Position numbers and translations under genes: made by a program. Under the pieces are notes generated by a model. The model was given only the letters and a program-made list of their open reading frames with translations. It was not told the DNA's origin and made no database searches. DNA of 64,000 nt from an uncultured Alphaproteobacteria bacterium (GTDB lineage Bacteria > Pseudomonadota > Alphaproteobacteria > SP197), in NCBI GenBank assembly GCA_958295695.1, contig OY282363.1, positions 1 to 64,000 on the forward strand. The letters are read 5' to 3'. Of the stretch, positions 9,310 to 17,497 are shown piece after piece; position 1 is the stretch's first letter; the number at the start of each line of letters is the position of its first letter.

Positions 9310-9786
9310 ATGGCGATCGTCCTTCTCACCCTCGTGACCCTGCTCTACGCGGGCTACAACCTCTTCGTGAAGGCGTCGGGCGGCCACGTCCCGCCGGAAG
9401 CCACCACCACGATCCTGGCGACCTTCTGCCTGCAGGCCGGCGCGGTCGCATCGGCCACCGCGTTCCTGGCCTTCCTCGCGCTCCAGGGCGGGCACAGCTT
9501 CAGGCTTAGCCAGCCGGCCTATCTCTACGCCGCCGCGGCCGGGCTCTGCATCGGCGCGGCCGAGGTCTGCTACTTCTACATCTTCGGCGGCGTCGGCGGG
9601 ATCGAGCGGCTGCCGGCGAGCCTCGCGATCCCCACGGTCGTCAGCGGCACGATCGTCATCACGCTCCTGGTCTCGGTCGTCCTCTTCGGGGAGCGGCTCA
9701 CGCTCGTCCAGCTCCTGGGCGCCGCGCTGGTCGGGGCGGGGATCGTCGCGATGTTCGCGGGCCACCGGGGAAGCGTCCACGCCTGA
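9310..9786 (+). CDS. Half-size EamA/DMT-type membrane protein
   Basis: A 158-residue hydrophobic protein with about five membrane segments and the C-terminal signature of EamA domains (VVLFGERLTLVQLLGAALVGAGIVAMF). Full drug/metabolite transporters have two such domains in about 300 residues; this protein has one, like small multidrug-resistance-type half transporters that work as dimers. The ATG has GGAG six bases upstream. It lies 63 bases past the IS element, which may have separated it from its original promoter. The substrate is unknown. Confidence 0.75.
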   Translation: MAIVLLTLVTLLYAGYNLFVKASGGHVPPEATTTILATFCLQAGAVASATAFLAFLALQGGHSFRLSQPAYLYAAAAGLCIGAAEVCYFYIFGGVGGIERLPASLAIPTVVSGTIVITLLVSVVLFGERLTLVQLLGAALVGAGIVAMFAGHRGSVHA

Positions 9787-9815
9787 CCGCGATTCATCGA
9801 CAAACGGGTCGGATT

Positions 9816-9828
9816 CGGACAAGTCCGG
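9816..9828. promoter_or_regulatory. Palindromic candidate operator before the BCCT gene
   Basis: CGGACAAGTCCGG, arms CGGAC and GTCCG around AA. It lies about 105 bases before the BCCT start. An identical 13-mer, in the same orientation relative to the gene, lies 25 bases before the creatinase-linked ABC transporter operon (23288-23301). The role as an operator is inferred from symmetry, position and the shared copy. Confidence 0.4.
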
Positions 9829-9932
9829 CCCCTCCCGACGCCTAGACTCGCCGCCGGGCCTGGCGGGCGGCGCGGTCGCCGGTCATGTGTCGCGGCTTTC
9901 GTGGCGGGCCGCGCAGCGAGGGGGAGTTCTTC

Positions 9933-11591
9933 ATGGCACATCGGGATCTCGTCGCCCAGAGCGGCGTCTTCAAGGGGCTGCACAGCGGCATGGGGATCGC
10001 GGCGAAGGGCATGGTGGTCGCCTTCGTCGTCTTCACCGCGCTCAACGTGGATTTCGCCAGCGGCGTCTACTCCGGCGTCCGCGGATGGATCGAGGCCGCG
10101 CTCAACTGGTACTACATCAGCGCGGTCGCGGTGATGCTGTTCGTCTGCCTGTACCTGATGTTCTCCAGGTTCGGGACGATCAAGCTGGGCGACGACGACA
10201 GCAAGCCGGAGTTTTCCAACTTCTCCTGGTTCGCCATGCTGTTCTCGGCGGGCGTCGGCATCGGCCTGCTGTTCTTCGGCATCGCCGAGCCGATGTTCTA
10301 CTTCGACAACACGGAACCCTGGGGCTATCCGAACAACCCGTTCGCCGACCAGGCCGGCAGCGCCGCGGCGGCCATGAACGAGCAGCGCGCAGCCATCGCC
10401 ATGCGCGTCACCTACTTCCACTGGGGTTTCCACGGCTGGGCGGTCTACGTCATGATCGGCCTGTGCCTGGCCTACTTCGGCTTCCGCAAGAAGCTGCCTC
10501 TCACCCTGCGTTCGGCGCTCTACCCGATCATCGGCGACAGGATCTACGGTCCGATCGGCCATGCGGTCGACCTCCTGGCGGTGTTCGGCACCGTGTTCGG
10601 CGTCGCCACATCGCTCGGCCTCGGCGTCAGCCAGATGGCGGTCGGCCTCAACCACCTTTTCGGCGTCGATCCCGGAACGACCACGAAGGTGGCCCTGATC
10701 GCGGCGATCTCGGTGGTCGCCACGCTGTCGGCCGTCTCCGGCGTGGGCAAGGGCATCCGCATCATCTCGGAATGGAACATCTGGCTTTCGATCGTGCTCC
10801 TCGCCTTCTTCCTGTTCGGCGGTCCGTTCGGCTGGCTGATGGGCTTCTTCGTGACCACCGCGGGCGACTACCTGTGGAACGTCATCCCCATGGGCTTCCA
10901 GATCTTCAACGCGCCGGGCGACGCGGCCTGGCAGGGCGGCTGGACCATCTTCTACTGGGGCTGGTGGATCTCCTGGGCGCCGTTCGTGGGCATGTTCATC
11001 GCGCGCATCAGCCGCGGGCGGACGATCCGCGAGTTCATGGTGGGCGTCATGTTCGTGCCGACCACGATCGCGTTCTTCTGGCTCAGCATCTTCGGCGGCA
11101 CCGCGATGTACATGGAGCTGAACGCGGCCGGCGGCGTCGGCACGGCCGGCGTCGCCCAGCTGGTGCGCGACTGGAACCTGCCCGGCGCGCTCTACGGCAC
11201 GATCGACCAGGTCACCGACCTGGGCTGGCTCAACTGGATCATGGCCGCGCTCGCGACGTTCCTGTTGGCCACCTGGTTCATCACCTCGTCCGATTCCGGC
11301 ACGCTCGTCATCACCACCATGCTCAGCATGGGCGACGACAGCCCGCCGCAGCGCTTCCGTGTCGTCTGGGGCCTGGGCGAGGGCTTCGTCGCCGCCGTGC
11401 TGCTCATGGCCGGCGGCCTCGTCGCCCTGCAGACCGCGTCGATCGCCGCGGCCCTGCCGGTGAGCGTCATCATGCTGATGATGGCCTATGGCGTCGTGAA
11501 GTCGCTGCACGAGGATTCAAGCGCGGCGCCGGCGCCGGCGGCCACGGAGGCGCCCGACGGCACGCGCATGACGCAGGACCTCCGCGCCTGA
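9933..11591 (+). CDS. BCCT-family betaine/choline/carnitine transporter
   Basis: A 552-residue membrane protein with 12 predicted helices. The BCCT signature is clear: WTIFYWGWWISWAPFVG, followed by FIARISRGRTIREF. Upstream are GVGIGLLFFGIAEPM and VYHWG-like (TYFHWGFHGW) stretches of the family. It imports quaternary amines such as betaine, choline or carnitine by sodium or proton symport. The short C-terminus of about 45 residues after the last helix lacks the long regulatory tail of BetP, so osmotic gating is doubtful. The ATG at 9933 follows GAGGGGGAG; an upstream in-frame ATG at 9885 would add a non-membrane tail of 16 residues. Substrate choice cannot be decided by eye. Confidence 0.92.
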   Translation: MAHRDLVAQSGVFKGLHSGMGIAAKGMVVAFVVFTALNVDFASGVYSGVRGWIEAALNWYYISAVAVMLFVCLYLMFSRFGTIKLGDDDSKPEFSNFSWFAMLFSAGVGIGLLFFGIAEPMFYFDNTEPWGYPNNPFADQAGSAAAAMNEQRAAIAMRVTYFHWGFHGWAVYVMIGLCLAYFGFRKKLPLTLRSALYPIIGDRIYGPIGHAVDLLAVFGTVFGVATSLGLGVSQMAVGLNHLFGVDPGTTTKVALIAAISVVATLSAVSGVGKGIRIISEWNIWLSIVLLAFFLFGGPFGWLMGFFVTTAGDYLWNVIPMGFQIFNAPGDAAWQGGWTIFYWGWWISWAPFVGMFIARISRGRTIREFMVGVMFVPTTIAFFWLSIFGGTAMYMELNAAGGVGTAGVAQLVRDWNLPGALYGTIDQVTDLGWLNWIMAALATFLLATWFITSSDSGTLVITTMLSMGDDSPPQRFRVVWGLGEGFVAAVLLMAGGLVALQTASIAAALPVSVIMLMMAYGVVKSLHEDSSAAPAPAATEAPDGTRMTQDLRA

Positions 11592-11639
11592 ACGCGCGGG
11601 TCGCGGGCGGGGGAACGCGGCCCCCGGCCGGAAGGACCG

Positions 11640-12062
11640 CTACGCCGGCCGGTCCGGGGGGCGCCGTCTTGAGGGCCGTTCGGCCACTTCGCCACCGGCG
11701 GCGCGCCAGGCCGCGAACCCGCCTTCCAGATGGGCGACGGGCTCGAGCCCCATGTCCCGCAACGTCTTGGCGGCGAGCGCCGAACGCCATGCCGAGGCGC
11801 AGTAGAGGATGAATCTCCCGCCGCTGGCGAACACGTCCTTGTGGTAGGGACTTTCGGGGTCCACCCAGAACTCCAGCATGCCGCGCGGCGCGTGGACGGC
11901 GCCGGGAATCATGCCCTCGCGGTCGAGCTCCCGGACATCCCGGATGTCGACGAACGCCACGCCGTCGGCGCCCAGGAGCCCCTTGGCGGTTTCGACGTCG
12001 ACCGTTTCGACCTCCGCGTTCGCGGCGGCGACCATATCCCTGACGGTCGTCCTGAGGCCCAT
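11640..12062 (-). CDS. Rhodanese-like sulfurtransferase domain protein
   Basis: A 140-residue single rhodanese domain. The conserved FVDIRDVRELDREGMIPGAVHAPRG block covers residues 37-61 and the catalytic Cys88 sits in the loop LYCASAWRS. These proteins carry persulfide sulfur on the cysteine and pass it to thiophilic acceptors in the cytoplasm. The ATG at 12062 is preferred: GGAGAG lies nine bases upstream, whereas the ATG at 12077 has no such site. It is downstream of the orphan binding protein gene on the same strand, after a hairpin-containing gap of about 190 bases, so co-transcription is possible but not certain. Confidence 0.85.
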   Translation of the reverse strand: MGLRTTVRDMVAAANAEVETVDVETAKGLLGADGVAFVDIRDVRELDREGMIPGAVHAPRGMLEFWVDPESPYHKDVFASGGRFILYCASAWRSALAAKTLRDMGLEPVAHLEGGFAAWRAAGGEVAERPSRRRPPDRPA

Positions 12063-12208
12063 GACGCGTCTCTCCATCGAGTCGCCCGGCATCGGGCGGA
12101 GACGGCCGGGGGCCGGAACGCTCCGGCGACCCGGCCCCGACCGGCCGCCCGGGCTCCCGACGGGCGAGGCGGCCGGCCGCAACCTCCTTCTTCGTTTCCT
12201 CCGGAGGA

Positions 12209-12240
12209 CCGGGGCGAACCGCGCGGTCCGCCCGCCCCGG
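12209..12240 (-). other. Inverted repeat after the binding-protein gene
   Basis: Arms CCGGGGCG (12209-12216) and CGCCCCGG (12233-12240) form a strong 8-base stem just after the stop codon of the family-5 binding protein. No T-run follows on the minus strand, so it may stabilise the message or end it with help from Rho. Confidence 0.45.
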
Positions 12241-12255
12241 AGGCGATCGCCCGGT

Positions 12256-13857
12256 TCAGGCCATGGGGTCCTGGAACCACCAACGCTCCAGGCACTTGAT
12301 GCCGTCGAGGTCCCAGGCCGCCGACATGCGCCGGTGAGCGATGTTCTCGCCGACCGCGAAGACGTAGTTGGAGAAGATCGGCGCCAGCACGCCGCCGTCG
12401 TCGCTGCACAGCTGCTGCATCTCGTAGTACATCTCCCGCCTGAGCCCGGTGTCGAGCTCCGCCCGGGCGAGCTTCAGGAGCTCGTTGAAACGCGGGTTGG
12501 CCCAATGGGTCTCGTTCCAGGAAGCGCCTTCGGCATAGGCCTGCGAGAACATCCAGTCCTCGGTGACCCGCCCGCTCCAGTAGGAGGCGACCCAGGGCTC
12601 CACGTTCCAGACATCCGACCAGTAGCCGTCGTTGGGCTCGCGGGTGACGTCGATGGCGATCCCCGCCGCGGCGGCGTGCTGCTGGTAGAGGACCGCCCCG
12701 TCCGTCGCGCCGGCGAAGGCGGTCTCCGCCACATTGAGCGGCACGGTGAGGCTCGTCAGGCCGGCCTTGCCGAGATAGTGCTTGGCCTTGTCCGGATCGT
12801 AGGCGCGCTGCGGCAGGTCGGCCGCGAAGTAGCGGTTGGACCGGCCGATGGGATGGTCGTTCCCCAGATAGCCATGGCCCTGCAACAGCTTCTGGAGGAG
12901 CTCCTCGCGGTCGATGGCGAACTTGAGCGCGAGCCTGACGTTGGGATCGTCGAAGGGCGCCCGGTCGCACATCATCGAATAGACGTAGTGCAGCGTGCCC
13001 TGGGTCTCCTCGAGGCGCACCCCGGGCGTGGCGTCGAGAAGGTGGGCGGTCTTGAGGTCGACCCGGTCGATCACATCGACCCCGCCGGAAGTCAGGGCCG
13101 ACATGCGGGCCGTCACGTCGATGATCGCCAGCACTTCGGCTTCGTCGAAGAAGGCGTGCCCGTCCTTCCAGTAGTTGGGGTTGCGCGTCAGGAACGAACG
13201 CAGGCCCGGCTCGTACTCGTCGAGGACGAAACCGCCCGTGCCGTCGCCCGACCGCCAGTCGAGAGCGCCGTCCACGACCGGGCAGATGGCGACATGGTAG
13301 TCGCTCAGCAGGAACGGGAAGTCGGCGTTGCCCTCGCTCAGGGTGAAGGTGACGGCGTGCTTGCCGTCCGCCTTCATGTCCACGATGGAATCGAGGATGC
13401 CCTTGGCGGGCGAGGTCGAGTCCTCGCCGATGTGGTGCGCGACGGAAGCGATCACGTCATCGGCGTCCAGCGTCTTGCCGCTGTGAAACTCGACGCCCTT
13501 GCGCAGCTCGAAGGTCCACGTCGCGGCGTCCGGCGAAGCTTCCCAGCTCTCGGCCAGCTCGCCCACCAGCTCGTCCTCGTTGGAGACCTCGGTCAGACAG
13601 TTGCGGAAGCCGAAGCCCACGACCTGCATGTAGGTGTCGTTGTAGGTCGCGGGGTCCAGCGAATCGGTCGTCGAGCCCAGGCCGAGGGCGACGCGCACCT
13701 GTCCGCCCCTCTTCGGCTCGTCCGCCCTGACCGCCCGCGCGGCGAGCGCGGTCGCGGCGGGCAAGGCCACGCCGCACGCCAGGGCGTGCGCCATGAACTC
13801 CCGCCGCCCGATGCGGCCCCGCCTCAGCAGGTCCAGCTTGTGTTCGATCGAGCTCAT
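12256..13857 (-). CDS. ABC transporter substrate-binding protein, family 5 (orphan)
   Basis: A 533-residue solute-binding protein of the oligopeptide/nickel/opine class. The N-terminus carries a Tat-type signal (GRIGRREFMAHALACG), then the mature protein begins near EPKRGGQVRVALG. Family-5 stretches are visible: LAESWEASPDAATWTFELRK, GVEFHSGKTLDADDV and RLALKFAIDREEL. It would bind a peptide-like or guanidino ligand in the periplasm. No matching permease or ATPase genes are nearby, so it must share a transporter encoded elsewhere or act as a sensor. The ATG at 13857 follows AGGAGGAAG. It lies downstream of the amidinotransferase-fold enzyme on the same strand, suggesting a related substrate. 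Confidence 0.9.
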   Translation of the reverse strand: MSSIEHKLDLLRRGRIGRREFMAHALACGVALPAATALAARAVRADEPKRGGQVRVALGLGSTTDSLDPATYNDTYMQVVGFGFRNCLTEVSNEDELVGELAESWEASPDAATWTFELRKGVEFHSGKTLDADDVIASVAHHIGEDSTSPAKGILDSIVDMKADGKHAVTFTLSEGNADFPFLLSDYHVAICPVVDGALDWRSGDGTGGFVLDEYEPGLRSFLTRNPNYWKDGHAFFDEAEVLAIIDVTARMSALTSGGVDVIDRVDLKTAHLLDATPGVRLEETQGTLHYVYSMMCDRAPFDDPNVRLALKFAIDREELLQKLLQGHGYLGNDHPIGRSNRYFAADLPQRAYDPDKAKHYLGKAGLTSLTVPLNVAETAFAGATDGAVLYQQHAAAAGIAIDVTREPNDGYWSDVWNVEPWVASYWSGRVTEDWMFSQAYAEGASWNETHWANPRFNELLKLARAELDTGLRREMYYEMQQLCSDDGGVLAPIFSNYVFAVGENIAHRRMSAAWDLDGIKCLERWWFQDPMA

Positions 13858-14133
13858 TGTCTTCCTCCTCGTCGTCAAGTGGGTTGGACCGTCGACGGGC
13901 GCGCGCCGGTCCGATGGACCGGACGCGCGTTCCTTCCTCGGGTCGGGTCGGCTCGTCGGGCGCGCGACACCGGGTCGGCGCGCGACAACAGGCGGCGGAA
14001 TATCGCGGCCGGCCTCGGGACCGGCCGGCTCGGCGCTTCCGGTTTCGTCCCGGCCGGCGCCGCGGGCGAGTGTCGAGGGGGCGGGCGGGCGCCATCGGCG
14101 CGCGGGGATGGAGGGCCCATGCCGCTCGCCTCC

Positions 14134-15033
14134 CTACCCCGCCGGATCGCGCCTGAGGGCCTGGCACAGGCAATGGACGCCGCCGCCGCCCAGCGTGAAC
14201 ATGGACATGTCCGGATCGAACACCTCGAAGCCCAGCGCGCGCATCTTGCCATTGAGCACGGCGCTGCCGCTCATCGACAACACCCGGTCGTCGCCCAGGG
14301 CGACCAGGTTCACGCCGAGGTTCCTGGCCTCGCCATAGCCCACGTCGACGAACTCGAACCCCCTGTCGCGCAGCCACGCGACGAGCCAGTCCTCCAGCGC
14401 GTCGAGGCACGCCACCAGGAGCTTGGGCGCCAGCGGAACGACGAGCCCGTCCATGTGGACGAACTCGCGCGAGATCGGCGCCACCCGAGCTTCCCATCCC
14501 TCCCGGCGCACCCAGGCCGCGACCTGCTCGGCGCCCTCCTCCTCCGTGCGCTCGCCGCAGTAGCCGATCAGCACGAGGCCGGGCTCCAGGATCACGAAGT
14601 CGCCGCCCTCGAAATGGCCGGCGGTGGCGTGGCGCCAGATCGGAATGCCGTTGTCCCGGTAGAACTTGATCGCCGTCACGTAGTCCGCCCGCCGGCACTT
14701 CAACTGCATGTGGCAGATGAGCGCGCCCCAAGGGGTCATGGCGCTCGAATCCCGGGCGAAGAAGTTCCGGTGCAGCGTCTCGTCGGCGTCGAGGTAGTGG
14801 CAGGTCACGCCCGCGTCCTCGTAGACGCGGACCATCCCGGCATGCTGGGCCATGGCGGTCTGGAGGTCGAAGGCGACGCCGGTCCGGTCCCGGTTCAGCA
14901 GCGTGCGCCGCGCGATCGGCCCGGCGTCGACCCACCGGTAGTGGAGGGGACGGCCGAGCAGAACGTCGCGCAAGGGGCCGTAGTCGTTGTCGATACCCCA
15001 AGCCCTGGAGCCGTGGCCGTCGTCTTGCGTCAT
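14134..15033 (-). CDS. Guanidino-modifying enzyme (amidinotransferase / DDAH / arginine deiminase superfamily)
   Basis: A 299-residue protein with the pentein fold signature. The substrate-binding acid is in EGGD (142-145), the catalytic histidine is His193 in FVHMDG, and the nucleophile is Cys288 in GGGGVHCLC near the C-terminus. RDSSAMTPWG (94-103) is also typical of this superfamily. Members attack the guanidinium carbon of arginine derivatives: arginine deiminase, dimethylarginine dimethylaminohydrolase, and glycine or inosamine amidinotransferases. Length and the lack of an N-terminal extension fit a hydrolase of the DDAH-like group better than a transamidinase, but this is not certain. 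It is divergent from a LysR regulator and upstream of an orphan binding protein. Confidence 0.82.
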   Translation of the reverse strand: MTQDDGHGSRAWGIDNDYGPLRDVLLGRPLHYRWVDAGPIARRTLLNRDRTGVAFDLQTAMAQHAGMVRVYEDAGVTCHYLDADETLHRNFFARDSSAMTPWGALICHMQLKCRRADYVTAIKFYRDNGIPIWRHATAGHFEGGDFVILEPGLVLIGYCGERTEEEGAEQVAAWVRREGWEARVAPISREFVHMDGLVVPLAPKLLVACLDALEDWLVAWLRDRGFEFVDVGYGEARNLGVNLVALGDDRVLSMSGSAVLNGKMRALGFEVFDPDMSMFTLGGGGVHCLCQALRRDPAG

Positions 15034-15092
15034 GGCGGGTCCGTCATCGCCGCGATTCGCGCGCGGCCGGGTTGACGATGGGGCCGCTTTCA

Positions 15093-15124
15093 GTTAGCAA
15101 AAACATCAATCATCGGATGCTGAC
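15093..15124. promoter_or_regulatory. Inverted repeat in the divergent LysR / amidinotransferase promoter region
   Basis: GTTAGCA (15093-15099) and TGCTGAC (15118-15124) are imperfect inverted repeats, one mismatch in seven, around an A+T-rich 18-base centre. They lie 19 bases before the LysR start and 60 bases before the divergent enzyme gene. LysR-type regulators usually bind such dyads in the promoter between themselves and their target, so this is a plausible autoregulated operator. Confidence 0.4.
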
Positions 15125-15142
15125 ATGTAAGGACGATCAAGT

Positions 15143-16078
15143 ATGGCGCCGTCGAGCGCGACCGTCGCCCCGCGCCTTCACAAGGCCGACCTCCACCTGC
15201 TCGCGGTCTTCATGACGGTCGCGGAGTGCGGCGGATTCGCCGCCGCGCAGGTCGCCCTGAACGTCGGCCAGTCGACCGTCAGCCGCCAGATCGGCGATCT
15301 GGAAAAGCGCCTCGGCATGCGTCTTTGCCAACGGGGACGGGTCGGCTTTCGCCTGACGGACAAGGGGCGGGTCGTCTACGAGGCCTGCCAGCACCTCACG
15401 ACGGCGCTCGAGAGCTTCCGCGCCACGGTGGGCGCTCTTCGCGGCGAGCTGGTCGGCGACCTCTCGATCGCCGTCATCGACAACTGGGCCACCGAGCGCG
15501 GCCATCCGCTGGCCGATGTGCTCCAGGCCTTCAGGAGCAAGGCCCGGAAGGTCCATATCCACTTCCACACGCTGGCGCCGGACGAGATCGAGCGCGCCGT
15601 TCTCGAGAGCCGGGTCAACCTGGGGATCGGCGTTTTCCACCGGCGCCGCCCGGGCCTGGTCCACGAGGCGCTCTACGACGACCCGCTCGAACTCTATTGC
15701 GGCCGGGCTCACGCGCTCTTCGAGCGGGCTCCGCGGGGGCTCGACCGCCGCGACCTGCACGCGGCCGACTACGTCCGCCGCGCCTACCTGTCCGAGCAAC
15801 GGGTCGCGCCGCTCACCGCGGGCCTGCCGTCGACCGCGACGGCGCGCCAGATGGAAGGCGTGGCGTTCCTGATCCTGTCGGGCTGGCACATCGGCTATCT
15901 GCCCGTGTCCTACGCCGAACGGTGGGTGGCGGCCGGACGCATGCGCAGCATCCTGCCCGCGACCTACCGTCTCAACACGAAGATCGAGCTGGTGACCCGC
16001 CGCGGCGCGGTCCCGACGCTGGTGGGCCAGACCTTCGCGGACATCCTGCGGGAGACGACACGGCCGCTGCGCCGCTGA
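15143..16078 (+). CDS. LysR-family transcriptional regulator
   Basis: A 311-residue regulator. The N-terminal winged helix-turn-helix covers residues about 14-75, with FAAAQVALNVGQSTVSRQIGDLEKRLG as the recognition part, followed by a linker helix. The C-terminal two-lobed co-inducer domain starts near residue 100. The gene is transcribed away from the guanidino-modifying enzyme, the classic LysR arrangement, so it probably controls that enzyme and the binding protein in response to their substrate. The ligand is unknown. Confidence 0.92.
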   Translation: MAPSSATVAPRLHKADLHLLAVFMTVAECGGFAAAQVALNVGQSTVSRQIGDLEKRLGMRLCQRGRVGFRLTDKGRVVYEACQHLTTALESFRATVGALRGELVGDLSIAVIDNWATERGHPLADVLQAFRSKARKVHIHFHTLAPDEIERAVLESRVNLGIGVFHRRRPGLVHEALYDDPLELYCGRAHALFERAPRGLDRRDLHAADYVRRAYLSEQRVAPLTAGLPSTATARQMEGVAFLILSGWHIGYLPVSYAERWVAAGRMRSILPATYRLNTKIELVTRRGAVPTLVGQTFADILRETTRPLRR

Positions 16079-16194
16079 CCGCCGGCTCGCGCGCCCATGG
16101 GTCGCTCGCGGTCGCGGTCCGCCCGCGGTTGCGGCACGGTTCCGACGAGGCGACGACGCCGAACGGTCCCGCGACAGAAAGGTCCAACGAACGG

Positions 16195-16467
16195 ATGTCT
16201 TCCCAAACAATCGAGGAAAGCGCCCTGACCGGGGGGCGGTCGCGCAAGCTCAACGCCCCGCGCAAGTCCATCGGCGACGAGATCGGCGAGCGGGCGTTCG
16301 CCGAATGGCTTCCGACCCGGACGCCGCGGGAGACGGACGGCAACGCGGACCCGATCGCCGCCGCCCTCTGGCCCCCGATCGAGCAGGGGCGGCCGAGGAT
16401 CCCGCGCGGCGGCTACCTCGTCAAACGCGGCCGGGGCCGGATCGCGGTCAGGGCCGCCAAACGGTAG
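16195..16467 (+). CDS. Small hypothetical protein
   Basis: A 90-residue basic protein rich in Arg, Pro and Gly, with no membrane segment, signal peptide or domain that I recognise. Third codon positions are mostly G or C, as in neighbouring real genes. A possible ribosome-binding site AAAGG lies about 14 bases upstream, which is far. It sits between the LysR gene and the decayed amidase on the same strand. It could be a real small gene or a relic associated with the amidase. Confidence 0.4.
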   Translation: MSSQTIEESALTGGRSRKLNAPRKSIGDEIGERAFAEWLPTRTPRETDGNADPIAAALWPPIEQGRPRIPRGGYLVKRGRGRIAVRAAKR

Positions 16468-16557
16468 GGAAGCCCGGCCCGCGGGGAAGCCGGCGGGCGC
16501 CGGACGTTCGAGGCCGTTCCGGCCCGCGGGCCCGCTCCGGACAGGGAAAGCGTCGCC

Positions 16558-17437
16558 GTGACCGATCTCGGCCTCTGCTACATGACCGCCGCCGAGGCCG
16601 CGGCGCGCCACGGCCCGCTCTCGCCGGTCGAGGCGGCGAAGGCCCAGCTCGCGAGGCTCGACGCCGTCGAGCCCAGGATCAACGCCTTCACGACCCGCGA
16701 CCGCCGGACGGCCCTGGAGGAGGCGCGGCGATCCGAGGCGCGCCGGTCCAGGGGCGAGGCGCGGGGGCCGCTCGACGGCGTGACGGTCACGATCGAGGAT
16801 CCGGTCGCGATGAAGGGACGGCCCCCGCGCAACGGATCGGCGACGACCGACGGCGCGCCCGCGCGAGGCCGGCTGCGTCTTCCTGGGCAAGACTGCCACG
16901 CCCGAATACGGCTGGAAGGGGATCGCCGGCGGACCGCCGTTCGGTTTCGCGCGCAACCCCTGGAACCCGGTCCGCGGCCCCGGCGGCAGTTCCGGCGGGG
17001 CCGCCGCCGCGCTGGCGCCGACCGACGCCCGGGACGGACACGCGCCGCCCCACGACGGCCGGGACTGGCGCGAGACGCTCGCCGGCGGCGTGGAAGGCCT
17101 GGAGGTCGCCTACGCGCCGGGCCTGGGACGCGCCGCGGTCGACGACGAGGTGAGGGCGCCGACCGACGCGGCCGCCCGCGCGTTCGCCGACATGGGCGCC
17201 GAAGTCGACGATCCGGGTTCTGTCTTCGAGCCGCTCGAGGAGGCGATGACGCCCCACTGGCTCGCCGGCTTCGCCGCGATCCCGCGCGCGGTCCCGGACG
17301 ACAGGCGGGGCCTTTCCGTCGCCGTGGCCACGGTGCTGCATTCGCTCCTGGTCTTCCGCCGCGTCCCCGCCGGGCATTTCGTGGACAGCCTCGACGAGCG
17401 CGGCGTCGATGGAACGAACCCCGGCCAGGAGCGATGA
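16558..17437 (+). pseudogene. Decayed amidase-signature enzyme
   Basis: The first part, from 16558, reads as an amidase N-terminus (CYMTAAEAAARHGPLSPVEA, then LDGVTVTIEDPVAMKGRPP). Near 16860 the frame shifts by one and the protein continues as GCVFLGKTATPEYGWKGIAGG and GPGGSSGGAAAALA, with the catalytic serine loop intact. The reading then jumps to DGRDWRETLAGGVEGLEVAYAPGLG, a C-terminal amidase region. About 13 residues are missing at the frameshift and roughly 80 in the middle, including the second catalytic serine region; the C-terminus is also short. The usual catalytic lysine position (VTIKD) is Glu here. The gene cannot make an active amidase. It follows the LysR gene and may once have belonged to the same nitrogen pathway. 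Confidence 0.8.
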
Positions 17438-17462
17438 ACGGCGGCGGTCCGGGAAAGCCGGG

Positions 17463-17497
17463 CTAGAGCGGATCTACCCGATCGCGATCCGCTCTAG
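17463..17497 (-). repeat. CTAGAGCGGATC inverted repeat at the creatinase stop codon
   Basis: A perfect 12-base inverted repeat, CTAGAGCGGATC (17463-17474) and GATCCGCTCTAG (17486-17497), with an 11-base loop. The creatinase stop codon TAG lies inside one arm. No T-run follows. A related sequence starting CTAGAGCG sits at the stop codon of the acetoacetyl-CoA synthetase gene (44011). It may act as a terminator-like or mobile palindromic element. Confidence 0.6.
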
